Source: Prinsepia uniflora (lineage: Eukaryota > Streptophyta > Magnoliopsida > Rosales > Rosaceae). Taken from it: a stretch of DNA of 64,000 nucleotides. Shown here piece by piece: positions 1 to 9,359 of this stretch. The stretch lies in NCBI GenBank assembly GCA_032719365.1, contig CM064874.1:42124271-42188270 (forward strand), given 5' to 3'. The translations under genes and the position numbers were made by a program. The notes beneath the pieces were generated by a model. It was not told the DNA's origin, did not search any database, and worked only from the letters and a program-made list of their open reading frames with translations. Numbering within the stretch: the stretch's first letter is position 1; the number at the start of each line of letters is the position of its first letter.

Positions 1-1263
1 TTGGAGGTCTTGAGAGACTGTTTCAGGATCCTGGAGTGCTAGAAACGTACTCGAGGTCATTGTGAGACAAGAAAAAAGAAACTTTGAGTTGTGGGAAACT
101 TAGTTCATGATTCGGAAGCCATGACCGAATACTTTGAAGTTACGAAGGTATGATAAAGGTAGGTTTTGCTACTTTTGATACCAAAAATCTATTCCTGAGC
201 TTAAGAAAAGTAGATTTGATGAAGAATATGAGAGAAAATAACGTGAAAGGAGGGATATAAATCCAGGTCAACCCGCCGGGTCGAAAAACCCGAAACGGGG
301 AACGGGTCGACCTGTCACGAGGTAGGAGGTGATACTATAGCCGGCGCGTGACCTTCACGCGTAGTCGCTCCAGGCGGCGCATGAGGGCACGTGCCAGCGA
401 GTTTGGAGGAACGTTCAACGTGAAAGTTTTAGTATATATTTTTAAGAACCCAAATGGACCAAATTTCATATTAATTGGACATGTTTTGAGGAAGATGTGA
501 TTATCCAAAGTTTTTAAGGTTATTTTACACCCTTGAATTATTCTAAGGAAATTAGGAAAGTTAATTTAGTCTTTAGGAGATATAAAAAGGAAGTTATTAT
601 GAATTCAATTAATAAAAATCGTGGATGAATGATAGTAAGGACTTGTGGTTTGTACGGTAAGGTGATTTATGGTGTATACGTTATTTATGAGATTTATGAA
701 TTTTGTGATTTTTATGCATTTATGCTAGAAAGTGAACCTTACTTATTCCTTAATGAATAATTAGTATGACGTATTGTGGATTTACAAGTTTTGGTGAATT
801 TACAAGAATTACAAGGTGAAGTATGATAAGTGGAATTATTATGAACAAAGGAATTGTTAATAAGTTATGATAAGTTATAGTTAAGGACATATGGTGGCAT
901 TTAAGATGTTGAAACTATTGTAGGTCGCATAATCCCTATAGTCCCCTTATGTTTATACAAGGATTTGATGAGAGGAATATTATTTATTGCTCCCAAAATA
1001 GTATTAGTTTACTTACTGTATGATCGTAGTGTAAGATACAAAATTTACATATATTCAATTGTATTTCGCTAAGGGGGTTAATTTAATAAATACATACCAC
1101 ATCTCGGAGATTAGTGGGTTGGATGTGGGCAGTAACCCCGCAAGTGTGGAATTATTTTGGGAAGCTTATCAGTTAAACGGGTAAGATCCCTTGTCTGACA
1201 AGTAGTGTCAGATGGGAGTAGGGCCGATTCGACTTTCTTTGAGATTAGGGACAGGTCGTGTCA
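1..1263 (+). mobile_element. 3' part of a Gypsy LTR (left end outside window)
   Basis: The segment ends in GGTCGTGTCA at 1263, the same terminus seen at the end of the LTR at 58064-60730. It carries the GC-rich core with GCGTGACCTTCACGCG near 345-362 and a late block with the sequence GTCTGACAAG near 1193. No primer binding site follows the CA end, so this is a 3' LTR or a solo LTR, not a 5' LTR. Its closest relative here is the LTR at 36333-38027, with similar sequence over the last 200 bases. The TG start lies left of the window. Confidence 0.7.
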
Positions 1264-1740
1264 GCACTAACTTCATATATGCATTATGTCTGAAAATTTA
1301 ATGAAATTATATGGAAGTATGTTTTCTATATTGGACACTGGGTTTGATTTGGAATACAAGCCTCAGGTTATCTTACGACATGAATGACAGCAAACAGGTC
1401 CAAGTGGGAATGATTAAATTTTTTTAGTAAAGTTTGAATTTTGAGATTTGGATTTGGGTTATGAAATCAATGTGGGATTTTGGTAATCTTGGTCGGTTTT
1501 AGCGTTTGTTGATACCATGTCGACCAACCACCCTCCGTACATAGGGACCGCCCGGCCAGAGAAGTGCCTGCCGACCAGCATCCAGCCCAAATGCCCCTTC
1601 ACACAATCATGGACGGACGGTCGGAATATAGGACAAACCCACCGCTCAGCATCTGTTAGCTACCCACGCCAACTAACTGCAACAACCCCCTGATACCAAC
1701 TCTGGCACAACTACTCCCTGACGATAGTAGGAGTTCGATC
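1264..1740. other. No gene seen; probable Tat element leader and flank
   Basis: AT-rich to about 1500, then GC-richer sequence of the same style as the Tat gag region that follows. TGATACCA-like strings at 1519 and 1691 resemble primer-site complements, but neither sits at a clear LTR edge. I see no open frame with recognisable coding content. Confidence 0.4.
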
Positions 1741-1743
1741 CCT

Positions 1744-2353
1744 GCTGAGTAGAAATCAACGATACCTGCCGACCCGAGGCATCAGGACGCCTTCTCTTAC
1801 ATCAAACTGACATGCTCGGTCCCTCGAGCATGCAGATCTTCCTTAATGCCAGCGAGCTACTAGACCAGAGGCAGCCGCAGACCCAGGCCAACTGCCCGAC
1901 TTACCCTGCTCATGACCCTCGAATCCAGGCACAGCCGCCGTTGCTGCTGCTATCCCAGGGTGCCCAATCACAATCTGGGTCGGCCCACCGATGAGTGCAG
2001 CATCAGAGGGAACCCGCCCAGCAGTCGAGTAACCCACTCATGCTGGGCAGAGGCACCATTTGGAGGACGATGCCGACTCAACTAAGGCCGGATCCGGACA
2101 ATAGTCCTCACAACCCAAACAACCCAGTAAGGGCACGAGTGGTATTGGTCGTCAACCAGTTGCTGACTAGCCTGAACCATCGGACAGGCTTGGCCGATCG
2201 GACGACGTGGATTAGAAGCTCCTTCGACTTGTTCATAAGCTGGAAGCTGGCAAGGCCAGGGCAAAAACACTGCCAAGGCCTAGGACCAACATCAGCCACT
2301 TTACAAATCGCATCCTGCGATATCGCCACGAGACGGAAGTCAAGCCCCTCAAG
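1744..2353 (+). pseudogene. Tat-lineage Gypsy gag, upstream piece (decayed)
   Basis: Reading forward, the last 120 bases encode a Tat-type Gag stretch: KLEAGKARAK, then HFTNRILRYR, then EVKPLK at the right edge. The frame continues directly into ISLYNGKGDPDTHINNYN at 5311 once the solo LTR at 2354-5310 is skipped. This is the conserved lead-in to the Gag core of Tat/RIRE2/Retand-like elements. Upstream the frame is broken by stops (for example before KLLRLVHKLEA) and the N-terminal part cannot be read reliably, so the start given is approximate. Gag would form the virus-like particle that packages element RNA. This copy is not functional. Confidence 0.6.
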
Positions 2354-5310
2354 TGTCAGGACCCACCCCGGTTTCACCCCGAAACCCGAGGTAAATCCCG
2401 CTCCCGTCTGACACCGTAACACAAGACTCAAGTAAAACTCACTCTAATCCAGTCAAACGCAGGAGTAATTTCAAAATATCCCAACCTTATCGTTTACAGC
2501 GCATAGCACTAAATTACAAGAAAAATAAAAACCGATAAAGTACACGCACACAGAAGCCTTTAAACTCTTCTAGGAACCCTCACGTCACTTCTATGCCTCG
2601 GACACTGCCTCGACGTCAACACCCCGCGCTAGCTCCACAACCTGGAGGGCAATTTAAAACACAAAATGTGAGTGGACCAGAAGGTACAAAAGTTCAAAAA
2701 TCATTTTATAAGAAAACCGAGTTAAACCCTCCGTTTTGAAACCACATGCATAACCAACAGTTATAAACACATTTATAAAAGAATCATTCTTAAACATCAT
2801 TAGAAACAGAAACACTATAAAATATCATAAGAAACCATCACATGAGTATCAGAAACCGTATCAAAACCATAACTACCAAATCATCATTTTCACGATCAAA
2901 CCTGCTGGATCTATCCGAGTCTTTAAACTCCCGAGTCTTTAAACTCAATCCAGGCCTTAATCATATCCGAGTCTTTAAACTCCCGAGTCTTTAAACTCAA
3001 GGCCTACGGGGGAAAATCAATATATATCCGAGTCTTTAAACTCCCGAGTCTTTAAACTCAATCCGGGTCTTTAAACCCAATCCGGCCGGTCCCCCGTCAC
3101 ATATATCCGGGTCTTTAAACCCAATATCCAGATCCAGCAAATCCAATCTCAAAATCATTTGAAAACCATTTACCAAATCCTCATGTAATCACAAATCACA
3201 TTTCATAACCCATTTATCATTATTAGAAAACCTTTATTGGTGGAAATCCCCAAATGTAGCATCAAAATCCGAAAACCAGCATTTTCTCGAAAATCGTGCC
3301 AAAACCATCTTTTTCTCGAAAAACGTGCAAACACAGAAAATCATCACTTCATATTCAATAAACATAGATTCATAAGTAAAACCATAAAATACGTATATAA
3401 AAACAGTTATGCATGTTCGAGTTTAAGGAAAAGGTCCACTCACATACCGAGCCCTACTTGCGTCCTGAACGTCCAGCCCGATCCTCGGCTTCCTCGGGAA
3501 ATCCCGATCCTGTCAATCACCGTCAAAATACGTCACTAATACGTCTATAATCAAACACCTAGTTTTCCTCAAAAGTCCCCGAATCAAAAACCGAAAAACC
3601 CGGGACCCTAAACATTCACCCTCGCGGAACTAAACTCATACGATGTCCGATTCACCCGAAACCAACTCCATTGTACTCACCATGACTCCTAGACCAAAAT
3701 CCATGTTGACCGTTTTCCCATCCGCCGCCGCACGCGCCCCCATGCGCCGCCCAAAGTGGCTGCGCGTGGCCCTCACGCGCTGCTACAGTACCACCTCCTT
3801 CCTCGATCAAACCCGGTTCAGTACAATGGTCTGCACTCAGACCGGCGTACCTGGTTCTTCCTCTTCCGTCCACCAAAACAGTTCCTTTCTTCACCAACAG
3901 CATCGTCCAGGCCAACCCTATCGATTCCCCAACTCCATTCACCTCGACACTGTCCCAAACCCCTCGACTGAACTCAAAACTAGACAGCCCTTCGACCCCT
4001 GTTTCACGACTCCTCGACTCCAGCCACCTCCCGTCACGGTGGTGACACCAGACGGTCCCTAAGACCGCACTGAACCCAGACCAACCTTCCTACACCGTCG
4101 ACTCACCCCCAAACTCGTTGACTTACCGTTCGAAGTTCACTGCCGAAACAGGGTAAAAGAGACCCATCTTCGACTGAGCTCCGCCGTGTACGGCCCCGTC
4201 ACGGCGACCACCCTAATCGACACCTAGGACCTCCCTGATCACTACCCTAACCTCCAATCCTCTCGACTCTCAGCCCAGAGTCACGACTTGCCAAATGAAA
4301 TTCCACGGGAAAACAGAGCAGGAAGACTTACCCTTTGATTGCAGCTCCGCCGTGCGCACTGCCGCCTACCACGGTGGTCGTTAGACTCCCTGCAACCTCC
4401 TCAGCCTCTCCTTGTCTTGATTTGAACCGCCTCATGGTGTAGCCACCGCCAAACGTTCACGGCCTCCCTGTTTCCCTCAATTCTTCTCCTCACCTCCGCC
4501 GTGCCGCCGTGCACGATTGCACCGCCAAAACACGACCAGCAGCTCCTCCTTGCTTCACTGTCACTCTCACAACTCACCAGTCACTCACCCTCTCACCCAG
4601 ATCGGTCGATTTCCCCTCAAGCTCTCACTCTGTTTCTCTGTGTATCGAAGGACTGCACGGTTGCACGAGTGCACCCCACTTATTTGGGACCGTGTACACA
4701 CAGAAGAACCCCCCAGAACCCACTACACAATTGCCATGTGTCACAATCCAATCCATCCTTATCTCACCTGATTAACTCCAGCCGTCCATTCTTTTCTTCT
4801 GTGCACAAATCCCAATGTGCCACAATGACCAAAATACCCTTCTTTTTAACACATTTTTACGGTTTTACCGAAACTTCCTAGACCCGTAACTCTCACCTCG
4901 TAAGTCCGATGAACACGTGCCGCCTGTCATCGAACTCAGGACGACAAGAACTATCTAACCTTCCTAGGTCAACCTACCAAAACCCGATTCTCCAAAAAGT
5001 CAACTTTTCCCCCTATGTTATCAAACTTACGATAATACCCTCGACCTTCCGAACATCACAACTTCCTCCTCGGATGTCGGAATCGGGCGTGCCACCTGCC
5101 TAAGGATTCGTGACAACCTCAACTACGTTCCGGTCACTGGTCAATCCCCAATTGACCACCCGAAATAAAAGTCAACATTTATGCCCGACCCAGGGGCAAA
5201 ATCGTCATTCTAAGTTCCCGGACCCCTCGGGACCAACTAACCCTTGATTACCCTTACTAATCACACCTTAATCACTCTACTTATCCCAATTCTCGGAACG
5301 GGTTGTTACA
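2354..5310 (-). mobile_element. Solo LTR, Gypsy (2957 bp), in Tat gag
   Basis: On the minus strand it runs from TGTAACAACCCG to GGGTCCTGACA, with proper TG...CA ends. It is flanked by a perfect 5-bp target duplication TCAAG (2349-2353 and 5311-5315), which marks an insertion later reduced to a solo LTR by LTR-LTR recombination. It interrupts the Tat gag frame exactly. It has inverted GTGAGTGGAC / GTCCACTCAC arms (about 2669 and 3433) with tandem repeats between them, and a GC core near 3730-3785. Same subfamily as the LTR at 55125-58063. Confidence 0.92.
2915..3125 (-). repeat. Short tandem repeats in the solo LTR
   Basis: About a dozen copies of a 14-16 base unit, GAGTCTTTAAACTC with variants such as GGGTCTTTAAACCC, often doubled as CCGAGTCTTTAAACTC and separated by short unique pieces. 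The same unit in the other orientation (GAGTTTAAAGACTCGG) fills 57245-57490 of the related LTR. Confidence 0.9.
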
Positions 5311-5606
5311 TCAAGATTTCCCTGTACAATGGAAAAGGAGACCCAGACACCCATATCAACAACTACAACTCCACCTCGCCTTCAGAAACCTCTCCAAAGA
5401 GGCCTAATGCCTAATATGCACTTCTACCCTCACTAAGGCTGCACTCAACTAGTTCTACCAATTGGAGCCACAGTCAATCGACTCGTTTGACCGACTGTAC
5501 ACGGTCTTCCTGAACTAGTTCATGATCCAGACGGATCGACTACATACCACCGAGGACCTAGGCACCCTCCGACAGAGGGAAAGTGAGCCACTGCAGCAAG
5601 TTCGTC
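5311..5606 (+). pseudogene. Tat-lineage Gypsy gag, downstream piece
   Basis: Continues the frame of the piece ending at 2353. It encodes ISLYNGKGDPDTHINNYN at 5316-5370, then after a damaged stretch EPQSIDSFDRLYTVFLN, a stop, and RLHTTEDLGTLRQ. The Y(D/N)GKGDPD motif and the later region match the retrotransposon Gag domain of Tat/RIRE2 elements. The frame ends near 5606, where Copia sequence in the opposite orientation starts. The protease, RT and RNase H regions expected before the integrase at 6690 are missing. Confidence 0.75.
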
Positions 5607-6090
5607 AGAGATAAGGACGAAGCTCCAGCAAGTAATCTGAGATAGGGCAGTCACCACGACGAAGGAGATGAAGCCGCTCCTTAAGGCCGAGAACAAGGCC
5701 ACGGGCCTTACTGGCATAGATGTGGGCAAGACGCTGCCACGCAGCAGCAGAGGTAGAGGCAGCAGCAATAAGGGTTATGACCTGGGGAGAGACGGAGGCC
5801 AGGATGCCGTGGAGGAGGAGTTGGTCCTGGCACAGCCAGAAGGCACGCTGTGCAGGCTCAGTTTCAGGGGGGCAGGGATGAGATCCATCCACAAACCCCA
5901 TAAGATCATACCCACGGAGGAGAGCATGAAATTGGGCACGCCAAGGGAAGTAATTAGTGGTAGTGAGCTTAACAGGAAGCTGGGCGGCGGCATTGATGGT
6001 AATTAGGGTGGGCGGAAGGGTGAGGTCGACGACTGGTGGTGGGGGTGGTGGGAGGGAGGGAGCCGAGGCAGGATTTGGTGGGGCGGCCAT
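5606..6090 (-). pseudogene. Ty1/Copia gag N-terminal part, truncated
   Basis: A minus-strand frame starts at the ATG at 6090, 55 bases after a primer binding site (6145-6157). It has a proline-rich N-terminus, then KLTTTNYFPWRAQFHALLRG and GYDLMGFVDG, the (N)Y..W...F...L...L.G.VDG pattern of Copia Gag (UBN2/DUF4219-type). It continues through AFWLCQDQLLLHGILASVS and SAAAWQRLAHIYASKARG, a normal Copia Gag order. The frame stops at the junction with Tat gag near 5606, so about half of Gag and all of pol are missing. The TG...CA ends of a clean insertion are not seen, so this is a deletion-joined fragment. Confidence 0.8.
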
Positions 6091-6144
6091 GGAAACTGAG
6101 GATTTGGGAATTAGGGTTTGGAGTTTTACTCGGTGGAGCTTGGA

Positions 6145-6157
6145 GGCTCTGATACCA
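6145..6157 (-). other. Primer binding site (initiator tRNA-Met)
   Basis: Minus strand TGGTATCAGAGCC, complementary to the 3' end of plant initiator tRNA-Met. It lies between the short LTR at 6160-6279 and the Copia gag start, as expected for first-strand priming. Confidence 0.8.
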
Positions 6158-6159
6158 TA

Positions 6160-6279
6160 TAAGAAGTTGAAGTTCCACCTCAAAACCAATTGGCAATGGG
6201 GGGAGTAGCCCAAGATCTTATAAGGCACAAATTGTAGTTGTGCTTTTCCGATGTGGGACATTTTCCTCACATCTCAACA
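6160..6279 (-). mobile_element. Short LTR (about 120 bp) of Copia/TRIM type
   Basis: Minus strand begins TGTTGAGATGTG, contains GTCCCACATCGG (a block common in plant TRIM and small Copia LTRs) and ends two bases before the primer binding site. A purine-rich tract (TGAGGGGGCA on the minus strand, 6280-6290) sits just upstream of its TG start, so the same LTR also looks like a 3' LTR. Either two elements were joined here or this is an LTR shared by tandem elements. Confidence 0.6.
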
Positions 6280-6392
6280 TGCCCCCTCACGTGTGGCGGA
6301 TTTTCCAGTCTATCACGTGACGATTTGATTGGGTACGTGTGACACGTGTGACGGTTAAGCCAATCACGTGAGATAACCTCGCTCTGATACCA
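6280..6392 (-). mobile_element. Mini internal region: PBS to polypurine tract
   Basis: On the minus strand it starts with TGGTATCAGAGCG (primer site, 6380-6392) and ends in a purine tract next to the short LTR. Only about 110 bases lie between, with several CACGTG-like motifs. That is the plan of a TRIM internal region. The LTRs on its two sides are not alike, so a recombined junction is possible. Confidence 0.45.
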
Positions 6393-6393
6393 T

Positions 6394-6679
6394 AAAAGGT
6401 ATTTGAAACAGGTTTCTGTTTTAGTTTTATTGAATTGACTTTTCTTTACAGCAGTGCCCTATTTATACAAAGGTTTTAACATAGTCCTAACTAGGTATAT
6501 ACAAGTAGAGTCCTAACTAGGTATGTAGTGGTAGAGACTAACTAGGAAAGAAATACAGTAGGAAGGAATCAAGAATGATTCCTGTAGAGATCTGATTTGC
6601 CGAATCAGGGAGAAGTCTCAATCTCATGTGATTCGGCAGGGTCCTTAATAATGGATGGATCCTATTGTCCAATAACTCA
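6394..6679 (-). mobile_element. Copia-like LTR fragment with TATA box
   Basis: Read on the minus strand it has TTTGTATAAATAGGGCACTG at 6462-6481 (TATA box), then an AATAAAAC poly(A)-type signal, then the primer site. That is the ordinary order of a Copia 5' LTR. The left-hand (minus-strand 5') end is uncertain, set near TGAGTTATTGG at 6679. Tat integrase sequence resumes just beyond. Confidence 0.5.
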
Positions 6680-6689
6680 CCACTGCAGA

Positions 6690-7890
6690 TCTACCAACGA
6701 ATCGCAATGAGGCTCAACACATCCAATGCCAATCCACCCGGTATACTATGGCACATGGCCATTTGTACAAATGGGGATTCGACGTCCCACTCTTGAAATG
6801 CCTCCCAACCGACTGTGGCATCGGTGTCCTCAGAGAAATCCACCAAGGAATCTGCGGAAATCACTCTGGGCCCAAGTCCCTCGCACACAAAGCATTCCAG
6901 CAAGGCTACTACTGGCCCACGATGCGTGCGGACTCCATCACACTAACCCAAATGTGTCCTCAGTGCCAGAAGTGTGCACCCATCCCTCACTCTCCGGCTC
7001 AACGCCTAACTCCGATGCCCATCCCCTAGCTTTTCTCTCAGTGGGGCCTCGACCTGACCGACCCTATGCCACAGGGGAAAGGCTAGGTCGAACACGCGGT
7101 TGTCGCAGTCAATTACTTCACTAAATGGGTCGAGGCCAAACCTCTTAAGTTGATCACGGCCAACCAGGTCGAGAGTTTGTTTTACCAGAACATCATCTGC
7201 CATTTTAGCATCCCACATATGATCATGACAGATAATGGTAAACAGTTCGACTGTGCTCATTTCTGACACTTCTGTGATGTCTACGGTATCAAACACTGCT
7301 TCGTATCAGTAGCACATCCTCTGTCCAATGAATAGGTAGATGTCGTAAACAAATTCATCAAGCACACTCTCAAAGCTCGGCTCGATGATACACCAAAGGG
7401 CCAATGGTCCGACCTGCTTTTGGATGTCCTATAGTCCTACAGGATCTCCTACCTGACCTCAACTAAGGAAAAACCCTTTGCCCTGGCCTTTGGGATAGAA
7501 GTCGTGGTCCCAGTTGAGATCGAAGAGACATCCTACTGGGTGTTATCGTACAACCCCAAAGAAAATGCGGAACTCCTGACACTAAACCTTAACTTCCTCG
7601 AGGAATGTCGTGACTAGGCCAACCCCTGCAACATAGCCCACAAGGAAAGCATTGCTCGTTACTACAATTCCCAGATACGACCACGTAGCTTCCAAGTCGA
7701 GGACTGGGTCCTCCGAAAGGTCAGTATTGCCACTAAGGACCGCACAGATGGCTCACTTGGACCCACATGGGAAGGTCCTTACCTCATCACCAAAATTTTC
7801 TACCCAGGGACCTACGAACTGCAAACTACAAACAGTCGTCTCCTAACACACCTATGGCACGCATATCATCTCAAGTTCTTCTACAAATGA
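6690..7890 (+). pseudogene. Tat-lineage Gypsy integrase (inactive)
   Basis: The frame carries the HHCC zinc-binding domain (REIHQGICGNHSG, YYWPTM, then CPQCQKC), then the DDE core: QWGLDLTDPM with the first Asp, YFTKWVEAKPL, and MTDNGKQF with the second Asp, followed by a damaged E region (KFIKHTLKARLDDTPKGQW). The C-terminal part has DWVLRKV and GPTWEGPYLI, then LKFFYK and a TGA at 7888. In-frame stops occur (for example after PMPQGKG, in the F-HFCDV stretch and before VDVVNK). Integrase would insert the cDNA; this copy cannot be translated whole. Residues match the Tat clade (RIRE2, Retand, Ogre relatives) better than chromoviruses. Confidence 0.85.
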
Positions 7891-8400
7891 GTCATCCTCC
7901 ATATACTTTGTTTTATGAACATTTATGTAATCGATTTGGCTATATCCATTTGACATTATCATTTAGAAAATTTTCGTTCGGTACCGTTTTTGCATTGTCA
8001 TTTAACAAGGGTTAGTCCTTACATTGTAATTTCCCTTCGATACTCTATCGTTCGAAAACTGACACAAATATGCCTAACGGCACCTAACCCAACCACTATC
8101 GACTGGATGAACTTGGACGGTGCAACATTGCCATTCATTTTTAATCAACATTTGGTCTCTCAGAAGTACCCCGCTCAAACTGCTAATAGATAGTTGGAAA
8201 GGTCTTAGAGTTTTAACTTTTCGTCAAGACCTACACTAATGATGGAATCATACAACACACCAGTCTATCAAACTGAATCAGCCATTCATGGCCGATTGGC
8301 ATTCACAAACTACCCTAGACACTTGCGAACCTACCCCTATGTTCAACAGACATCTATCCAACAACAAAAAATAAGTCGCTTATAATCGACAGGCATACTT
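7891..8400. other. Tat element 3' region, no gene seen
   Basis: Follows the integrase stop. It is moderately AT-rich with no frame of recognisable content. Tat elements have long non-coding tracts between pol and the 3' LTR, and this fits one. No polypurine tract or LTR start was identified. Confidence 0.4.
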
Positions 8401-8620
8401 CTTACACAGCATAAAAAAAACTATGACACAAATGTAATCGAAGTCGGAAAATCCATTTCATTTCATTTCCAATCTCAAGGGTACAGATACACAGGGCATT
8501 CCCCGGCTTACATTCAACTAGAAACAAAAAAAAATGACACATCAACTGCCTCCACCTCTTCACCCACCACTTGCACCTGCTCAGCGAGAGGAGCATCAGA
8601 CCCATTCCACCCATTGGTCG

Positions 8621-8746
8621 GCACATGCAGCCCCTGGATTAAAGTATAGCACACGCTGCACGTAATCATCCTCGACCTTGGCTAACGCTAGGTCAAGGTG
8701 ATTGGTGCACATGCAGCCCCTGGATTAAAGTATAGCACACGCTGCA
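8621..8746. repeat. Perfect 40-bp direct repeat, 86-bp spacing
   Basis: The 40 bases at 8621-8660 (starting GCACATGCAGCCCCTGG) recur without change at 8707-8746, separated by 46 unique bases. The duplication lies at the C-terminal end of the antisense coiled-coil frame and interrupts it. Confidence 0.9.
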
Positions 8747-9060
8747 GAGAGAAGGAGACGGAGCCGATCCATCTCTCTCTGCATCTCCCCAATGACCTTC
8801 TCTTGCTCGTTTAGCTTGAGGGAAAAGGTGTGTACCGTCTCTTTCCTGTCAGCGATGCCCCTCTCGACCGCCTCCGCCCTTGCGGTCTGCTGCTGGAGTT
8901 CCTTCTCCAGTTCGGACACACGCTACTGGGTAGCCTGACCCTTTTGCCCCTTTACCCTCAGCCGCTCCTCCCGCTACCTCACGAGCTTCCTCTCTACCTC
9001 CAGCGTTTGCATGTGCCGAGCGGCCTTTTGCAGGGCAACATATGTTTGCCCAAAACACTG
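8640..9060 (-). pseudogene. Antisense coiled-coil reading frame after Tat integrase
   Basis: On the strand opposite to the Tat pol remnant, a frame encodes a heptad-rich segment: VSELEKELQQQTARAEAVER, DRKETVHTFSLKLNEQEKV, IGEMQREMDRLRLLL. Upstream, after a stop, ARHMQTLEVERKL extends it. Glu, Gln, Arg and Leu spacing predicts a long coiled coil. Extra antisense frames between pol and the 3' LTR are known in the Tat lineage; whether this is one is inference. The frame is broken by stops and by a 40-bp duplication, so it is a relic. I do not know its function. A piece of a captured host gene is the alternative. Confidence 0.5.
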
Positions 9061-9213
9061 CGGAGACAACAACACTTGGTCAAATTTTACAAAAAAAAAA
9101 CACAAAAAACAAAACGAACATGCATCGGGAAGGCCAGGTTTTAACACTTACGTGGGCCTACTTAGCAAGCACGGTGGAAAACCGATCGGAATGAGAGCTG
9201 GACACTTGCGAAG

Positions 9214-9335
9214 ATTCTTGGGTTAGTACCTAAAACCATTAAAACAAGTTAGAAATGATAAGTTTAGGGATATAAAAAAGTAGAATGCAAAGGAATTTGA
9301 GATAAAAAAAAAGGTAATGAAATATGTGCTTATCA
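9214..9335 (-). mobile_element. Athila-like 3' LTR, first 120 bp only
   Basis: Minus strand begins TGATAAGCACATATTTC and matches the outer end of the LTR at 28379-29926 over about 120 bases (shared CTTGGGTT-GTACCTAAAA and AGTTAGAAATG). Homology stops near 9214, where Tat-derived sequence starts. It is the truncated far end of the element whose 5' LTR lies 19 kb to the right. Confidence 0.8.
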
Positions 9336-9350
9336 AATTCCCCCATACTT
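9336..9350 (-). other. Polypurine tract of the Athila-like element
   Basis: Minus strand AAGTATGGGGGAATT directly abuts the TG start of the 3' LTR stub. It is the second-strand priming tract. Confidence 0.75.
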
Positions 9351-9359
9351 AAAGTAACA

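Noticed and set aside
4501..4881. 126-codon plus-strand frame
   Set aside because: Inside the solo LTR, antisense, low complexity (Ser/Pro/Leu/His); two other frames are open over the same bases.
5668..6006. 112-codon plus-strand frame
   Set aside because: Antisense shadow of the Copia gag fragment.
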